This document shows, one piece after another, positions 36,501-44,810 of a stretch of DNA of 64,000 nt; the first letter of the stretch is position 1, and each line of letters begins with the position of its first letter. The notes below the pieces were generated by a model that searched no databases, was not told where the DNA came from, and saw only the letters and a program-made list of their open reading frames with translations. The stretch is taken from assembly GCA_017303635.1 (NCBI GenBank), contig JAFLCG010000009.1:62001-126000 (forward strand), given 5' to 3'. Position numbers and translations under genes: made by a program. This DNA is from Anaerolineae bacterium. Its GTDB lineage: Bacteria; Chloroflexota; Anaerolineae; Aggregatilineales; Phototrophicaceae.

Positions 36501-38116
36501 ATCGTCTTCGGCAGACCACACTGATAAAGCTTGAGCTTTGGCCCGATCACGATAACCGAACGACCCGAGTAATCCACACGCTTACCGAGCAGGTTACGAC
36601 GGAAGCGACCCTTCTTGCCCTTGAGCATATCGCTGAGAGACTTCAGTTCACGTCGGCCACGGCGACTAAGCGCCTTACCACGCTGGCTGTTATCGATCAG
36701 GCTGTCAACAGCTTCCTGCAACATACGTTTCTCGTTGCGGACGATCACATCGGGCGCACCAAGTTCCAGCAGATGCTTTAGGCGATTATTGCGGTTAATG
36801 ACACGCCGATACAGATCATTCAAGTCACTGGTGGCAAAACGACCACCATCTAACTGAACCATCGGACGTAAATCGGGCGGAATAACTGGCAACACCGTCA
36901 AAATCATCCATTCAGGACGATTACTACTCTTGCGAAGGCTTTCCACTACCCGCAAGCGCTTGGTCGCCTTCTTTTTGCGCTGCTTTGAGCGCGTATTTCT
37001 GACCTCGTGCCAAAGCTCGACCGCCAACTTTTCCATGTCCATCGTCTTGAGGATGTCATAGAAGGCTTCTGCACCCATATTGGCCTGGAATACATTGCCA
37101 TATTTCAGCTTCAGTTCGCGGTAGCGAGTTTCAGGCAAGAATTGCAGCACACGCAGGTCTTGAAGTTCCTGGCGGGCTTTCTCCGCGGCCTGACGATACT
37201 GGGTCATCCGGTTATCGAGCTCAGTACGGTGCTCATCCAAAGCAGCAGAGGTGCTGCTCGTAATTGCATCCGCTTCGCGGTCGAGTTCGTCCAAGGAGGC
37301 CTGGCGCTCATTTTCTACCTGGCCCTGAAGGTCATTCAGATAAGAATTCATCGCATTTTGAATGCGAGAAATGCTCTCAGTCTCGACCTTTTCACCTTTG
37401 GCAATGATGATGAGGTTCGCCGCAGGGAAATCAATGTCGGCCTTCGCTTTTTGGCCCAGCATTGATTCAATTCTTGCCTGAATTTGCTGAGCCTGTTGAA
37501 CAGCTTCATCGCTACGGCGATTGACTTCGTTGTTGAAGTGTTCATGAATCTCGGCAACGCGACCTTCGAAACTTGACAAAGCGGTATCGCGTTCAGCCTT
37601 GAGTGAGCTAATCTGCTCGGTAATATCGCCACCGAGTAAAGCTTCCTTCTGAGTCAGTTCTTTCTCAATGCGACCCAGTGACTTATTGCGAGCTTCTTCA
37701 TCTACATTCGTAATGACGTACTGGGCAAAGTACAACACACGGTCAAGATTGCGGCGGCTGATATCCAACAGTAAGCCGAGATAGCTCGGCACACGGCGGG
37801 TATACCATACGTGGGCTACGGGAGCAGCCAATTCAATATGTGCCATGCGTTCACGACGGACTGATGCACGCGTTACTTCGACGCCACACTTGTCGCAGAC
37901 AATGCCCCGATAGCGGACATTTTTGTACTTGCCGCAATAGCATTGCCAATCACGAGTAGGGCCAAAGATCGCCTCACAAAACAGACCATCTTTTTCTGGA
38001 CGAAGACGACGATAGTTGATCGTCTCCGGTTTGGTCACTTCACCATACGACCACGAGCGAATCTGCTCTGGTGAAGCGAGGCTGATACGCAGTGCGCTAA
38101 AGTCCTTTGCTTCCAA
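33539..38116 (-). CDS. rpoC: RNA polymerase beta' subunit
   Basis: 1525 residues, the largest core RNA polymerase subunit. It carries the catalytic NADFDGDQMAVH motif, the N-terminal zinc finger Cys59, Cys61, Cys74 and Cys77 (CYCGKYKNV, CDKCGVEV), and the second zinc site with GICALCYGRDLG. Between the finger and the core there is an extra coiled-coil stretch of about 170 residues (around 145-320, rich in Glu, Gln and Arg). The start is TTG 38116, with AGGAG 8 bases upstream, giving the expected EAKDFSALRISLASP N terminus. Unusually, rpoB is not next to it: a minus-strand ABC exporter lies upstream. It has its own promoter. Confidence 0.98.
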   Translation of the reverse strand: MEAKDFSALRISLASPEQIRSWSYGEVTKPETINYRRLRPEKDGLFCEAIFGPTRDWQCYCGKYKNVRYRGIVCDKCGVEVTRASVRRERMAHIELAAPVAHVWYTRRVPSYLGLLLDISRRNLDRVLYFAQYVITNVDEEARNKSLGRIEKELTQKEALLGGDITEQISSLKAERDTALSSFEGRVAEIHEHFNNEVNRRSDEAVQQAQQIQARIESMLGQKAKADIDFPAANLIIIAKGEKVETESISRIQNAMNSYLNDLQGQVENERQASLDELDREADAITSSTSAALDEHRTELDNRMTQYRQAAEKARQELQDLRVLQFLPETRYRELKLKYGNVFQANMGAEAFYDILKTMDMEKLAVELWHEVRNTRSKQRKKKATKRLRVVESLRKSSNRPEWMILTVLPVIPPDLRPMVQLDGGRFATSDLNDLYRRVINRNNRLKHLLELGAPDVIVRNEKRMLQEAVDSLIDNSQRGKALSRRGRRELKSLSDMLKGKKGRFRRNLLGKRVDYSGRSVIVIGPKLKLYQCGLPKTMALELYRPFVISRLVRYNYASNVKGAKRIIEREKPEVWEVLEEVIKERPVLLNRAPTLHRLGIQAFEPQLVEGKAIQIHPLVCAAFNADFDGDQMAVHVPLSDKAVTEARELMLSTRNLLKPADGAPIVGPSKDMVLGCYYLTMDPTVEIVSTPKKADKYRSIDALKTDAKAKVGVPFRGNGYYYALNHELPGTVVFKDVTETDANGRTKVVEKAADHTIRALLEGQVDCILVNAVEMKKLIAKKNLGDKVVFTNLHERRKVADMDEVEYLYNLGIVGLHTPILLGNYNDASAPQDEPEACTVGRAIFNRILPDQLRFEQKTMGKKELQDLVARSYQQVGGDITTDVVDAIKNTGFHYATISGTTIAVNDLTVPDERRDILSEAETIVDGAERDFRRGLLTEDERYQITIDEWTRAKDRLQDLIKGALDPFGPIAIMAISGSTKGGFGPITQLAGMRGLMADPSGRIIDLPIRSHFREGLTALEYFISTHGARKGLADTALRTADAGYLTRRLVDVAQDVIVNRTDCGTDAGVWVNRKDDVAGQTLYERIIGRCAASDTYDPETGELLVARNEMIDEDKAARIQESKLDLAHVRSPMTCSLIHGICALCYGRDLGRGDMVEIGAAVGIVAAQSIGEPGTQLTLRTFHSGGTAQASGDITSGLPRVEELFEARKKPKGEAVITDIGGTLRLSRRDGVRIATVINSEAFSEQYEIPVGWDVMVEDESVVKEGDVVAQEVGGENKIIAKMKGIIHLEGHQLYIRYERREEMEYEIPSNARLVPEAAEGSQVYPGMQLTEGAKNPHRILRILGQDATQMYLLTEIQKVYRNQGVNIADKHFEIVIRKMLGRVQITRSGDTGLLPGEMIDKLRLLDLNSRIMADGGEPASAAPMLLGITKCALSTDSFLSASSFQHTIKVLAGAAIEGKMDKLYGLKENVIIGKLIPAGTGFHTYQDRELVAPNVTLEAQGALDVDSGDYDDSDMEEMGSNA

Positions 38117-38193
38117 AGTACGTCTCCTCTGCGCTAAACCAATCGGGCGGGCATAACTGGGGTACAGACTCGAATATCAAGCATTTCTTGAAA

Positions 38194-38247
38194 GAGCCGA
38201 AACGCTCAACCAACAGAAAGCAGCGTGTGGTTTTTGACCAACGCTGC
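38194..38247 (-). promoter_or_regulatory. Two stem-loops in the rpoC leader
   Basis: On the minus strand, GCAGCGT pairs with ACGCTGC (38220-38247, extended by a TGGT/ACCA pairing with one bulge) and is followed by TTTCTGTT. A smaller GAGC/GCTC loop follows (38194-38207). The first resembles an attenuator. Both lie between the rpoC promoter and start codon, so they may control rpoC expression. Confidence 0.4.
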
Positions 38248-38289
38248 GATTTGGGTGTTGAGCGTCATTCTTGCCATGTGTAAAAGAGT

Positions 38290-38318
38290 ATCTTATGATT
38301 ATTGTCTTTCTGTGTCAA
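38290..38318 (-). promoter_or_regulatory. Sigma-70-type promoter of rpoC
   Basis: On the minus strand a perfect -35 TTGACA (38313-38318) is followed by a 17-base spacer and -10 TAAGAT (38290-38295). It is about 170 bases before the TTG start and explains how rpoC is expressed without rpoB upstream. Confidence 0.8.
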
Positions 38319-38339
38319 GCACTCGTTTTAACTTCAAGA

Positions 38340-40121
38340 TTATTCCTCTGCGAATTGACGATCATAGAGCTGTCGGTACAATCCATTCAGTTGTAGCAAT
38401 TCATCATGGGTACCCTGCTCGACCACCTGCCCCTGCTGCATAACCAAAATCCGATCAGAATATCGAATGGTACTCAGCCGATGAGCAATCACAATGCTGG
38501 TACGACCCTTTAATACTTGATCGAGGCCCCGCTGGATAAGAATTTCTGTTTCAGTGTCAATATTGCTGGTGGCTTCATCAAGTATCAGAATACTTTGCGG
38601 GTTATGAAGCAATGCTCGAGCCAGGGCAATCAACTGGCGTTGACCATGCGAGAGGTTAGCGCCGCCTGGCAAGAGCTGATAATCATAGGTATTAGGTAGC
38701 TTCTCAATAAAGGGGGCTGCACAAGCAGTCTGAGCAGCGACTCTCATCGTATCAGTGGGAATAGCAGGATCAAATAGACGCAGGTTATCTGCAACCGTTC
38801 CATTAAAACAAAAGGGGGTTTGAGGAACTACCGTCACGTAACGACGCAAGTCAGCAAGACTCATCTGTCGTATATCCACGCCATCTATATAAATGCCACC
38901 AGAGTCGACATCGTAAAAACGTCCCAGCAACCCGGCTAAGGAAGTTTTACCCGCCCCAGTCGCTCCGACAATAGCAATCCGTTCTCCAGCACGAACTTCA
39001 ATATTTAAGTTATTGAGAACAACCGTACCGGGCTCGTAGCTAAATGTAACATGATCAAAGCTGATCTCGCCCTGGAATTTTTTAGGGCGAACTGGAGTCG
39101 CAGGCTCACAAATTGATGGCTCTATATGTAGCATTTTGGCAATACGTTCACCGGCAGAAAGCGCTGTCTGTATTTGTGAAAACTGTTCAGCAAGTTGCTG
39201 GATAGGTTCAAAAGTACGGCGGCTGTATTGTATAAATGCAATGAGCATTCCAAGACTGGCCCACTGCGCCAAAACCCCTATTCCGCCCCCATATAACAAG
39301 ATTGCCAGACCAATACTAGTGAGCACCTGAAGAATAGAAGCATAAATTGTATATTGGTCGCGCATTTCCATATGGACATCACGATAGCGCCGGTTAATGG
39401 CATCGAAATCAGCGCGCGAAACATCTTGACGTCCAAACAACTGCACAACTAGCATCCCGTTGAACTGTTCATTTAGATAGGCGAGATAATCCCCCACAAC
39501 ACCATGGTAGCGGCTGGAAGATGCACGGATAAGACGCCGAAAATAAACTGTCACAACCACGATTAGTGGCAGCACCACCAGCGCAATCACTGCTAAACGC
39601 CAGTTTAAAGCAAACATCACCACGACAATACCCAAAAGAGTAATGAGATTAGTGATGACTACGACGATACTGGTAGAAAGCAATTCAGTCAGAGATTCAA
39701 TATCGTTAGAGAGCCTGGCAACTAACTGCCCAACAGGAGTCACAGTAAAGAAGCGTATATCCTGTTTGAGAATGTGCTCGAACAAGGTTTGACGCAGATT
39801 GACAAGGGCATTTTGCCCAACGGTTTGCAATAAGTAAGTCTGCAAAAAACGCAGAATAAACACGATCACAAGTGAAACAATATAAACAGTAGCATACGAC
39901 CACAGAGCATTGAGATCACCGGTTGCAATTGGCCCGTCCACCGCCTGTTGAATAAGAAAAGGCGGTAGTAGTGAAAGCAACGACACACCTAGCAAAATGG
40001 AAAGAACCAGGAGCAAATCACGCAAGAACGGCCGAAGGAATTTCCCCATCATGCGCAACAAATAGCGATCAGAAAAACCAAGTGAGGAAGATGAGGTCCG
40101 AGTGGTATTAAGTAAGGTCAT
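38340..40121 (-). CDS. ABC exporter half-transporter, subunit 2
   Basis: 593 residues. An N-terminal six-helix exporter membrane domain (about 25-330) is joined to an ATPase. Walker A is GATGAGKT, the signature LSHGQRQL (His for the usual Gly), Walker B ILILDEATSNID with a normal catalytic Glu, and the switch HRLS. It overlaps the upstream half-transporter gene by 14 bases and so is translated with it as a heterodimer. The pair resembles bacterial multidrug or lipid exporters; substrate is unknown. Confidence 0.9.
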   Translation of the reverse strand: MTLLNTTRTSSSSLGFSDRYLLRMMGKFLRPFLRDLLLVLSILLGVSLLSLLPPFLIQQAVDGPIATGDLNALWSYATVYIVSLVIVFILRFLQTYLLQTVGQNALVNLRQTLFEHILKQDIRFFTVTPVGQLVARLSNDIESLTELLSTSIVVVITNLITLLGIVVVMFALNWRLAVIALVVLPLIVVVTVYFRRLIRASSSRYHGVVGDYLAYLNEQFNGMLVVQLFGRQDVSRADFDAINRRYRDVHMEMRDQYTIYASILQVLTSIGLAILLYGGGIGVLAQWASLGMLIAFIQYSRRTFEPIQQLAEQFSQIQTALSAGERIAKMLHIEPSICEPATPVRPKKFQGEISFDHVTFSYEPGTVVLNNLNIEVRAGERIAIVGATGAGKTSLAGLLGRFYDVDSGGIYIDGVDIRQMSLADLRRYVTVVPQTPFCFNGTVADNLRLFDPAIPTDTMRVAAQTACAAPFIEKLPNTYDYQLLPGGANLSHGQRQLIALARALLHNPQSILILDEATSNIDTETEILIQRGLDQVLKGRTSIVIAHRLSTIRYSDRILVMQQGQVVEQGTHDELLQLNGLYRQLYDRQFAEE

Positions 40122-41889
40122 ATGAAACTGCCGTTTCCTGAGACAATTCGCGGCTTACCATAGCCGAATATAGTCCACCTCGTTCCACTAATTGGGCATG
40201 ACTGCCACTTTCTACAACATGCCCCGACTCCATTACGACGATAAAATCGGCATCTTTGACCGTTGCCATTCGATGTGCAATGATAATGCTGGTACGCGAC
40301 CGTAGCACCTGTCGTAAATCAGCCAGGATATCGGCAGATGTTCGAGTATCTACACTCGACAGTGCATCATCGAGTACCAGAATAACCGGTTCGCGCACTA
40401 ATGCCCGGGCAATTGCTACTCGCTGTTTTTGTCCACCGGAAAGCATGACACCTTTCTCGCCAACCAGGGTATCGAGACCCTGTGGCAGTTGTGGTAAATC
40501 ATTACTCAGGCGCGAAATATGAATCGCCTCGGTTAAGTCATCATCAGTTATAGTAGCACTTCCCATACGAATATTGGCATGGACTGGTTGACTGAAAAGA
40601 AAGGTTGACTGCGGCACAAAGGCTAACATCGCCCGCAGTTCATTCAGCGGAATTGTCCGTATATCTCTCCCATCGATCAAAATACGCCCTTCATCGGGGT
40701 CACTAACACGAGCCAGCAGATTTACTAACAGGCTTTTACCGCAACCTGTCGGTCCAACCAAAGCAATCGTTTGTCCAGCAGCGATAGTAAGATTGATATC
40801 TTGAAGTAACCATTTATCGCCTTCCCGAACACCGACCTTTTCAAAGCGAATTTCTCCACATGGTGTAACAGTGGGTTCACGCTGATCAGAGTCCTTGATC
40901 TGAGGGCGTTGCAAAAGCAATGTCAGTCTCGTTAATGCCCCTCGTGTCTGTTGATACCGTTGGTAAATAGTCCCTAATTGAAGGAGAACTGTAGAAATCA
41001 TTGCCAAGTAAATAAGAAACTGCACAAAGTCACCCAGTGTGAGCGTCCCTTGTAAAGTGAACACACCTCCAACCACCACTACAACTCCAGCCGTAAGTTC
41101 GCTAATCATGTTGGGCAACATCCCAACAGGTTCATTACGCCGCTTGAAATACAACCAGCGTCTCCGGTATTCAGCATTTTCACGGGCAAATGCGCGGGCA
41201 ACACCAGACTCTTGTGCATAGGTCTTTATGGTCTGAATACCGCTAAAGGCATCTTGTACAAGGGTTGAAAGATTGCCAGCCTGATCTTGTACCCGCTCAA
41301 ACACAGGGGAAAGCGCAAGCCCGGCCCAGACTTGAAAAGCGGTGGATACAAAAAGAACAATAAACACAACAAGGGTCAGGGAGGGACTCACAGTGCCTAA
41401 TAACACTAGGGCGACGATGAGCGTGACAAACGCACTGCTGAAACGTGTGAAACCGATCGTCAATAATCGCCAGATCATATCGAGGTCGATATACATCCGG
41501 GAAATTAAATCACCAGTTGGATTAGCTCGAAAAAACGCCTGATCAAGGAGCAGCAGATTCTCAAACAGGTCACGACGAATATCATAGCTGGCAAAGTAAG
41601 CGACCTGACCGCTATAGTACCGTTGACCAAAAAAAGCAATCACAGCTACGATGGCTGCCCCAATCATCAAAATACCATAGTTAACTAAATCCTCGAGTAC
41701 CACCCCCTGCTCCAAACGATCTACTATGAGTGCAACCAGATATGGCTCGATGGCAGCGGCTAAGCCACCTATAGCTCCGCATAGTAATGCCCACAGCGCA
41801 GCCCAGCGATAACGCAGAACATATCCTTGCAACCAGCGCATATCCGCCACTGGATGTGTAGCCAGATCCGATTCAGTTGGAGTATTCAT
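40108..41889 (-). CDS. ABC exporter half-transporter, subunit 1
   Basis: 593 residues, exporter membrane domain then ATPase. Walker A is GPTGCGKS, the signature LSGGQKQRVAIARAL is canonical, and Walker B ends LVLDDALSSVD with Asp replacing the catalytic Glu. Combined with the partner's altered LSHGQ signature, one of the two composite ATP sites is degenerate, the pattern known from heterodimeric exporters such as TM287/288. The start ATG 41889 has no strong binding site. It is first in a two-gene operon. Confidence 0.9.
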   Translation of the reverse strand: MNTPTESDLATHPVADMRWLQGYVLRYRWAALWALLCGAIGGLAAAIEPYLVALIVDRLEQGVVLEDLVNYGILMIGAAIVAVIAFFGQRYYSGQVAYFASYDIRRDLFENLLLLDQAFFRANPTGDLISRMYIDLDMIWRLLTIGFTRFSSAFVTLIVALVLLGTVSPSLTLVVFIVLFVSTAFQVWAGLALSPVFERVQDQAGNLSTLVQDAFSGIQTIKTYAQESGVARAFARENAEYRRRWLYFKRRNEPVGMLPNMISELTAGVVVVVGGVFTLQGTLTLGDFVQFLIYLAMISTVLLQLGTIYQRYQQTRGALTRLTLLLQRPQIKDSDQREPTVTPCGEIRFEKVGVREGDKWLLQDINLTIAAGQTIALVGPTGCGKSLLVNLLARVSDPDEGRILIDGRDIRTIPLNELRAMLAFVPQSTFLFSQPVHANIRMGSATITDDDLTEAIHISRLSNDLPQLPQGLDTLVGEKGVMLSGGQKQRVAIARALVREPVILVLDDALSSVDTRTSADILADLRQVLRSRTSIIIAHRMATVKDADFIVVMESGHVVESGSHAQLVERGGLYSAMVSRELSQETAVSYDLT

Positions 41890-41917
41890 TATTCAGTCCA
41901 GCCAGGCCATTCGTTAT

Positions 41918-42997
41918 TTAGACCAGAGGGATTTCGCGGCCTTCTTGTGCGGACGTATAAAGTGCTTCCAGAATACTCACAGCAGCCAGGCCATGTTCTC
42001 CCGTCGTACCAGTCGCTTCGCCGTTTCGCAGACTCCGCATCAAATCAACAATGAGTCCTTCATGCCCTTGTGGGCCATTAAAGCGCACACCAGGCGTAAC
42101 GGTCACTGGTTCATCCTCGATCTCAGTATAGAGCCGCAATGTATCTATGTTCCCGTAGTGATCGACATGCAAGACAGCCGTACCTTTAGATCCTTGGAGT
42201 TCCACGCTGAAATCATCTTCAGCAGGGTGTGTATGTTCAGCCCACGTTGCCTGGAGAAACATGGTTGCCCCAGTCTCCAAACGGATAAAACCCATACCAC
42301 CGTCTTCGACATCAAAACCACCTGCTATCGTATCGCCTGGCTGACGCCCCCAGGTCTTCCGGCTTTGAGGTCCAAAAACGGCGCGAGTACTGCCACTGAC
42401 GGTCAGCGGACGCGGAAAGTTCATCATCCACAGACCTAAATCAAGAACATGTACACCCAGATCAATTAGCGATCCACCACCTGATGCCGCTTTACTGCCA
42501 AAAACACCCCAACCGGGAATGCCAGTTTCTCGTCTCCATGTCAGATTAGCGTGATAGATATCACCTAACAAGCCACTTTGAACCACTCGGCGCATCCACT
42601 GACTATCCGAACGATAACGATAGTTATAGGCCACCATCAACCGAACTTGATTACGCTCAGCGGCAGCAATCATCTGTTGGGCTTCCGCAACTGTTTGAGC
42701 CATTGGTTTCTCGCAGACAACATGAATTCCCGCCTCGAGCGCCGCAATCGACACGGTTGCATGAAGTGCATTCGGCAAACATATACTCACTACATCCAGA
42801 TCAGCTTCGGCAAACATCTGAACATAATCGCTATAGCGATTTTCCACCCGCCAGGCCTCGCCTGCCTCATTAAGGCGAGTTACGTTCATATCACAAATAG
42901 CAACCAGTTCAGCATCCGCGCTGGTCAGATAACCTTTCGCATGGGACTTCCCAATTCCAAGCCCAACGATGCCAGCGCGAAGTTTACGATCAGCCAT
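41918..42997 (-). CDS. Gfo/Idh/MocA-family oxidoreductase
   Basis: 359 residues. A Rossmann fold begins AGIVGLGIGKSHAKGY, the CEKP motif is in HVVCEKPMAQT, and a C-terminal alpha/beta domain follows (SGGGSLIDLGVHVLDLGLWMM). Such enzymes oxidise or reduce sugars and inositols with NAD(P). It lies divergent from the inositol cluster, so it might act on an inositol or scyllo-inositol, but that is only context. It is not the iolG of this cluster, which lies at 46688. Confidence 0.88.
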   Translation of the reverse strand: MADRKLRAGIVGLGIGKSHAKGYLTSADAELVAICDMNVTRLNEAGEAWRVENRYSDYVQMFAEADLDVVSICLPNALHATVSIAALEAGIHVVCEKPMAQTVAEAQQMIAAAERNQVRLMVAYNYRYRSDSQWMRRVVQSGLLGDIYHANLTWRRETGIPGWGVFGSKAASGGGSLIDLGVHVLDLGLWMMNFPRPLTVSGSTRAVFGPQSRKTWGRQPGDTIAGGFDVEDGGMGFIRLETGATMFLQATWAEHTHPAEDDFSVELQGSKGTAVLHVDHYGNIDTLRLYTEIEDEPVTVTPGVRFNGPQGHEGLIVDLMRSLRNGEATGTTGEHGLAAVSILEALYTSAQEGREIPLV

Positions 42998-43169
42998 GAG
43001 AATGCACTCCAGAATCTACTTCAGAAGCCTTGCAGATTTACTTGACGGGCTTTTCATTATACAGATCTTGTAATAGGCCGATTGAGTCCAATTTAGAAAG
43101 TGTGTTCACGCAACTCATTGCACTATGTGCAACAAACTTTGCTGGCAATGGTAGTTGTGTCCAGGTGCG

Positions 43170-43199
43170 TTGCGTATAGCTCTTTTGAAGCGATATACT
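43170..43199 (+). promoter_or_regulatory. Candidate promoter of the inositol operon
   Basis: A -35-like TTGCGT (43170-43175) and -10-like TATACT (43194-43199) are 18 bases apart, 41 bases before the iolB start. It is a plausible but imperfect sigma-70 promoter. No operator is obvious. Confidence 0.45.
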
Positions 43200-43239
43200 G
43201 CCCATAATCCGTTACTAAATTGGTAAAGGTGCAAAGTTC

Positions 43240-44109
43240 ATGCCCTATACTTCGGAAAATCTACTTGTACGACCTCAGTCATTGGAAGACAGTGGCATCA
43301 TCACGGAAGTATCACCAATCAGCGCCGGGTGGGAACACTTGTCAATGAGTGTACGGCGGTTAAGGTCAGGGGAGCGTTGGGCTAGCTCTACAGCTGATGA
43401 AGAATTGGTACATGTTGTACTTCAGGGACGTTGTTCGATCTTTACAAATAACTTTCATTACGAAAATATCGGACAACGCAAATCAGTATTTGATGGAAAA
43501 CCATATGCACTTTATCTCTCACGGAACAGTTCTTTTGAAATCAACGCTTTGACTGATGAGCTAGACATCGCTACTTGCCGTGTCGCTGCTACGGAAGACC
43601 ATCCTGCCCGCCTTATCACACCTGACCAATGTGGAGAGGAACTGCGTGGAGGTGGAAATGCCTCCCGACAAATCGTCAGCATTCTGCCCCCAGGTTTTGA
43701 TTGTCAACGGATTGTTGCGGTGGAGGTCTATGCACCAGGGGGCAACTGGTCAAGCTATCCGCCCCATAAACACGATGTACACCGTCTAGATGCAGCAGGC
43801 AACCTACTCGAGGCTAATCTAGAGGAAACATACTTTTATCGTTTCGATAAACCCGGTGGCTATGCCTACCAGCGGGTGTATACAGATGATGGCTCGATTG
43901 ATGGACTAGTACGCGCCCAAGAAAACGATGTGGTATTAGTACCGGCTGGTTATCATCCAGTCGTCACAGCACATGGTTACACCAGTTACTATCTGAATTT
44001 TCTGGCAGGGTCAGCTCAATCTCTCGCGAACAGTGACGACCCGGCTTTCGCCTGGATAAAACAGGATTGGCCCCCCATTGATCCGCGCTTACCTATTGTG
44101 AAAGGCTGA
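43240..44109 (+). CDS. iolB: 5-deoxy-glucuronate isomerase
   Basis: 289 residues of cupin fold. IolB isomerises 5-deoxy-D-glucuronate to 2-deoxy-5-keto-D-gluconate in myo-inositol catabolism. The metal-binding regions are visible as YPPHKHD and LEETYFYRFDKPGGYAYQRV, typical of the family. The start ATG 43240 has AAAGGTG upstream. It leads a four-gene run (iolB, MBL, iolD, iolG) with gaps of 3 to 20 bases. The remaining steps (iolC, iolE, iolJ) are not in the window. Confidence 0.95.
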   Translation: MPYTSENLLVRPQSLEDSGIITEVSPISAGWEHLSMSVRRLRSGERWASSTADEELVHVVLQGRCSIFTNNFHYENIGQRKSVFDGKPYALYLSRNSSFEINALTDELDIATCRVAATEDHPARLITPDQCGEELRGGGNASRQIVSILPPGFDCQRIVAVEVYAPGGNWSSYPPHKHDVHRLDAAGNLLEANLEETYFYRFDKPGGYAYQRVYTDDGSIDGLVRAQENDVVLVPAGYHPVVTAHGYTSYYLNFLAGSAQSLANSDDPAFAWIKQDWPPIDPRLPIVKG

Positions 44110-44112
44110 TTC

Positions 44113-44790
44113 GTGAAGCTCAAATGGCTGGGACACGCGGCATTTCTCATTACATCTGAAGCAGGAACCCGACTGATCACTGATCCCTACACGCCGGAGA
44201 CAGCCGGGTATCAACCGATCACGGATGAGGCAGATATTGTCATCATTTCTTCAGACAACGACTCCTTCCATTGTCGAGCGGATCTCATCCCAGGACAGCC
44301 AATCGTGATCAATGCGCTGAAACTAGCGCAAACTGATAAGCAACGGAATGTCCGTGGCATCCAAATCCAGGCGATTGAAGCTATGGAAGCCCTCAATCAT
44401 CAATTCCATGATCCAGACCAGAATGGCATGTATCGATTTGAAATCGATGGCCTCCATATCGGCCATCTTGGCGATGTTGGAAATCCGCTCACTGCAGAAC
44501 AAATGGAGTTCTTTCAAGGCATGGATGTGTTGTTGGCACTAGCTGGTGGGCATCCAACGCTTGAACTCGATGACCTCAAGACGCTGATTGATACGATCGA
44601 GCCCAAAATTGTGGTGCCCATGCACTTCCGAACCCTGCGCTACAAACCCCGTAATACGTTCTGGATCGAAACCTTTCTGAGTTTTTTTGATGACAAGCAA
44701 GTCGATTTTGTCTGCAATTATGAAGTGGATTTGACGGTAGCTACTTTGCCCACTTCAACACGGGTGATGGTATTAACCCATTCCCAATAG
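44113..44790 (+). CDS. MBL-fold protein with degenerate metal motif
   Basis: 225 residues, UlaG-like metallo-beta-lactamase fold: MKLKWLGHAAFLIT at the start, HLGDVG in the middle, VVPMHFRT near the end. The metal-binding HxHxDH that should follow strand 4 reads SSDNDSFH (46-53); only an Asp/Asn and a last His remain. So it may be inactive or use an altered metal site. The GTG start 44113 is 3 bases after iolB, so it is in the inositol operon and translated with it. Its role there is unknown; a lactonase or inositol-cycle hydrolase would be a guess. Confidence 0.75.
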   Translation: MKLKWLGHAAFLITSEAGTRLITDPYTPETAGYQPITDEADIVIISSDNDSFHCRADLIPGQPIVINALKLAQTDKQRNVRGIQIQAIEAMEALNHQFHDPDQNGMYRFEIDGLHIGHLGDVGNPLTAEQMEFFQGMDVLLALAGGHPTLELDDLKTLIDTIEPKIVVPMHFRTLRYKPRNTFWIETFLSFFDDKQVDFVCNYEVDLTVATLPTSTRVMVLTHSQ

Positions 44791-44810
44791 ACGTTCGTGA
44801 GGATATGGTG

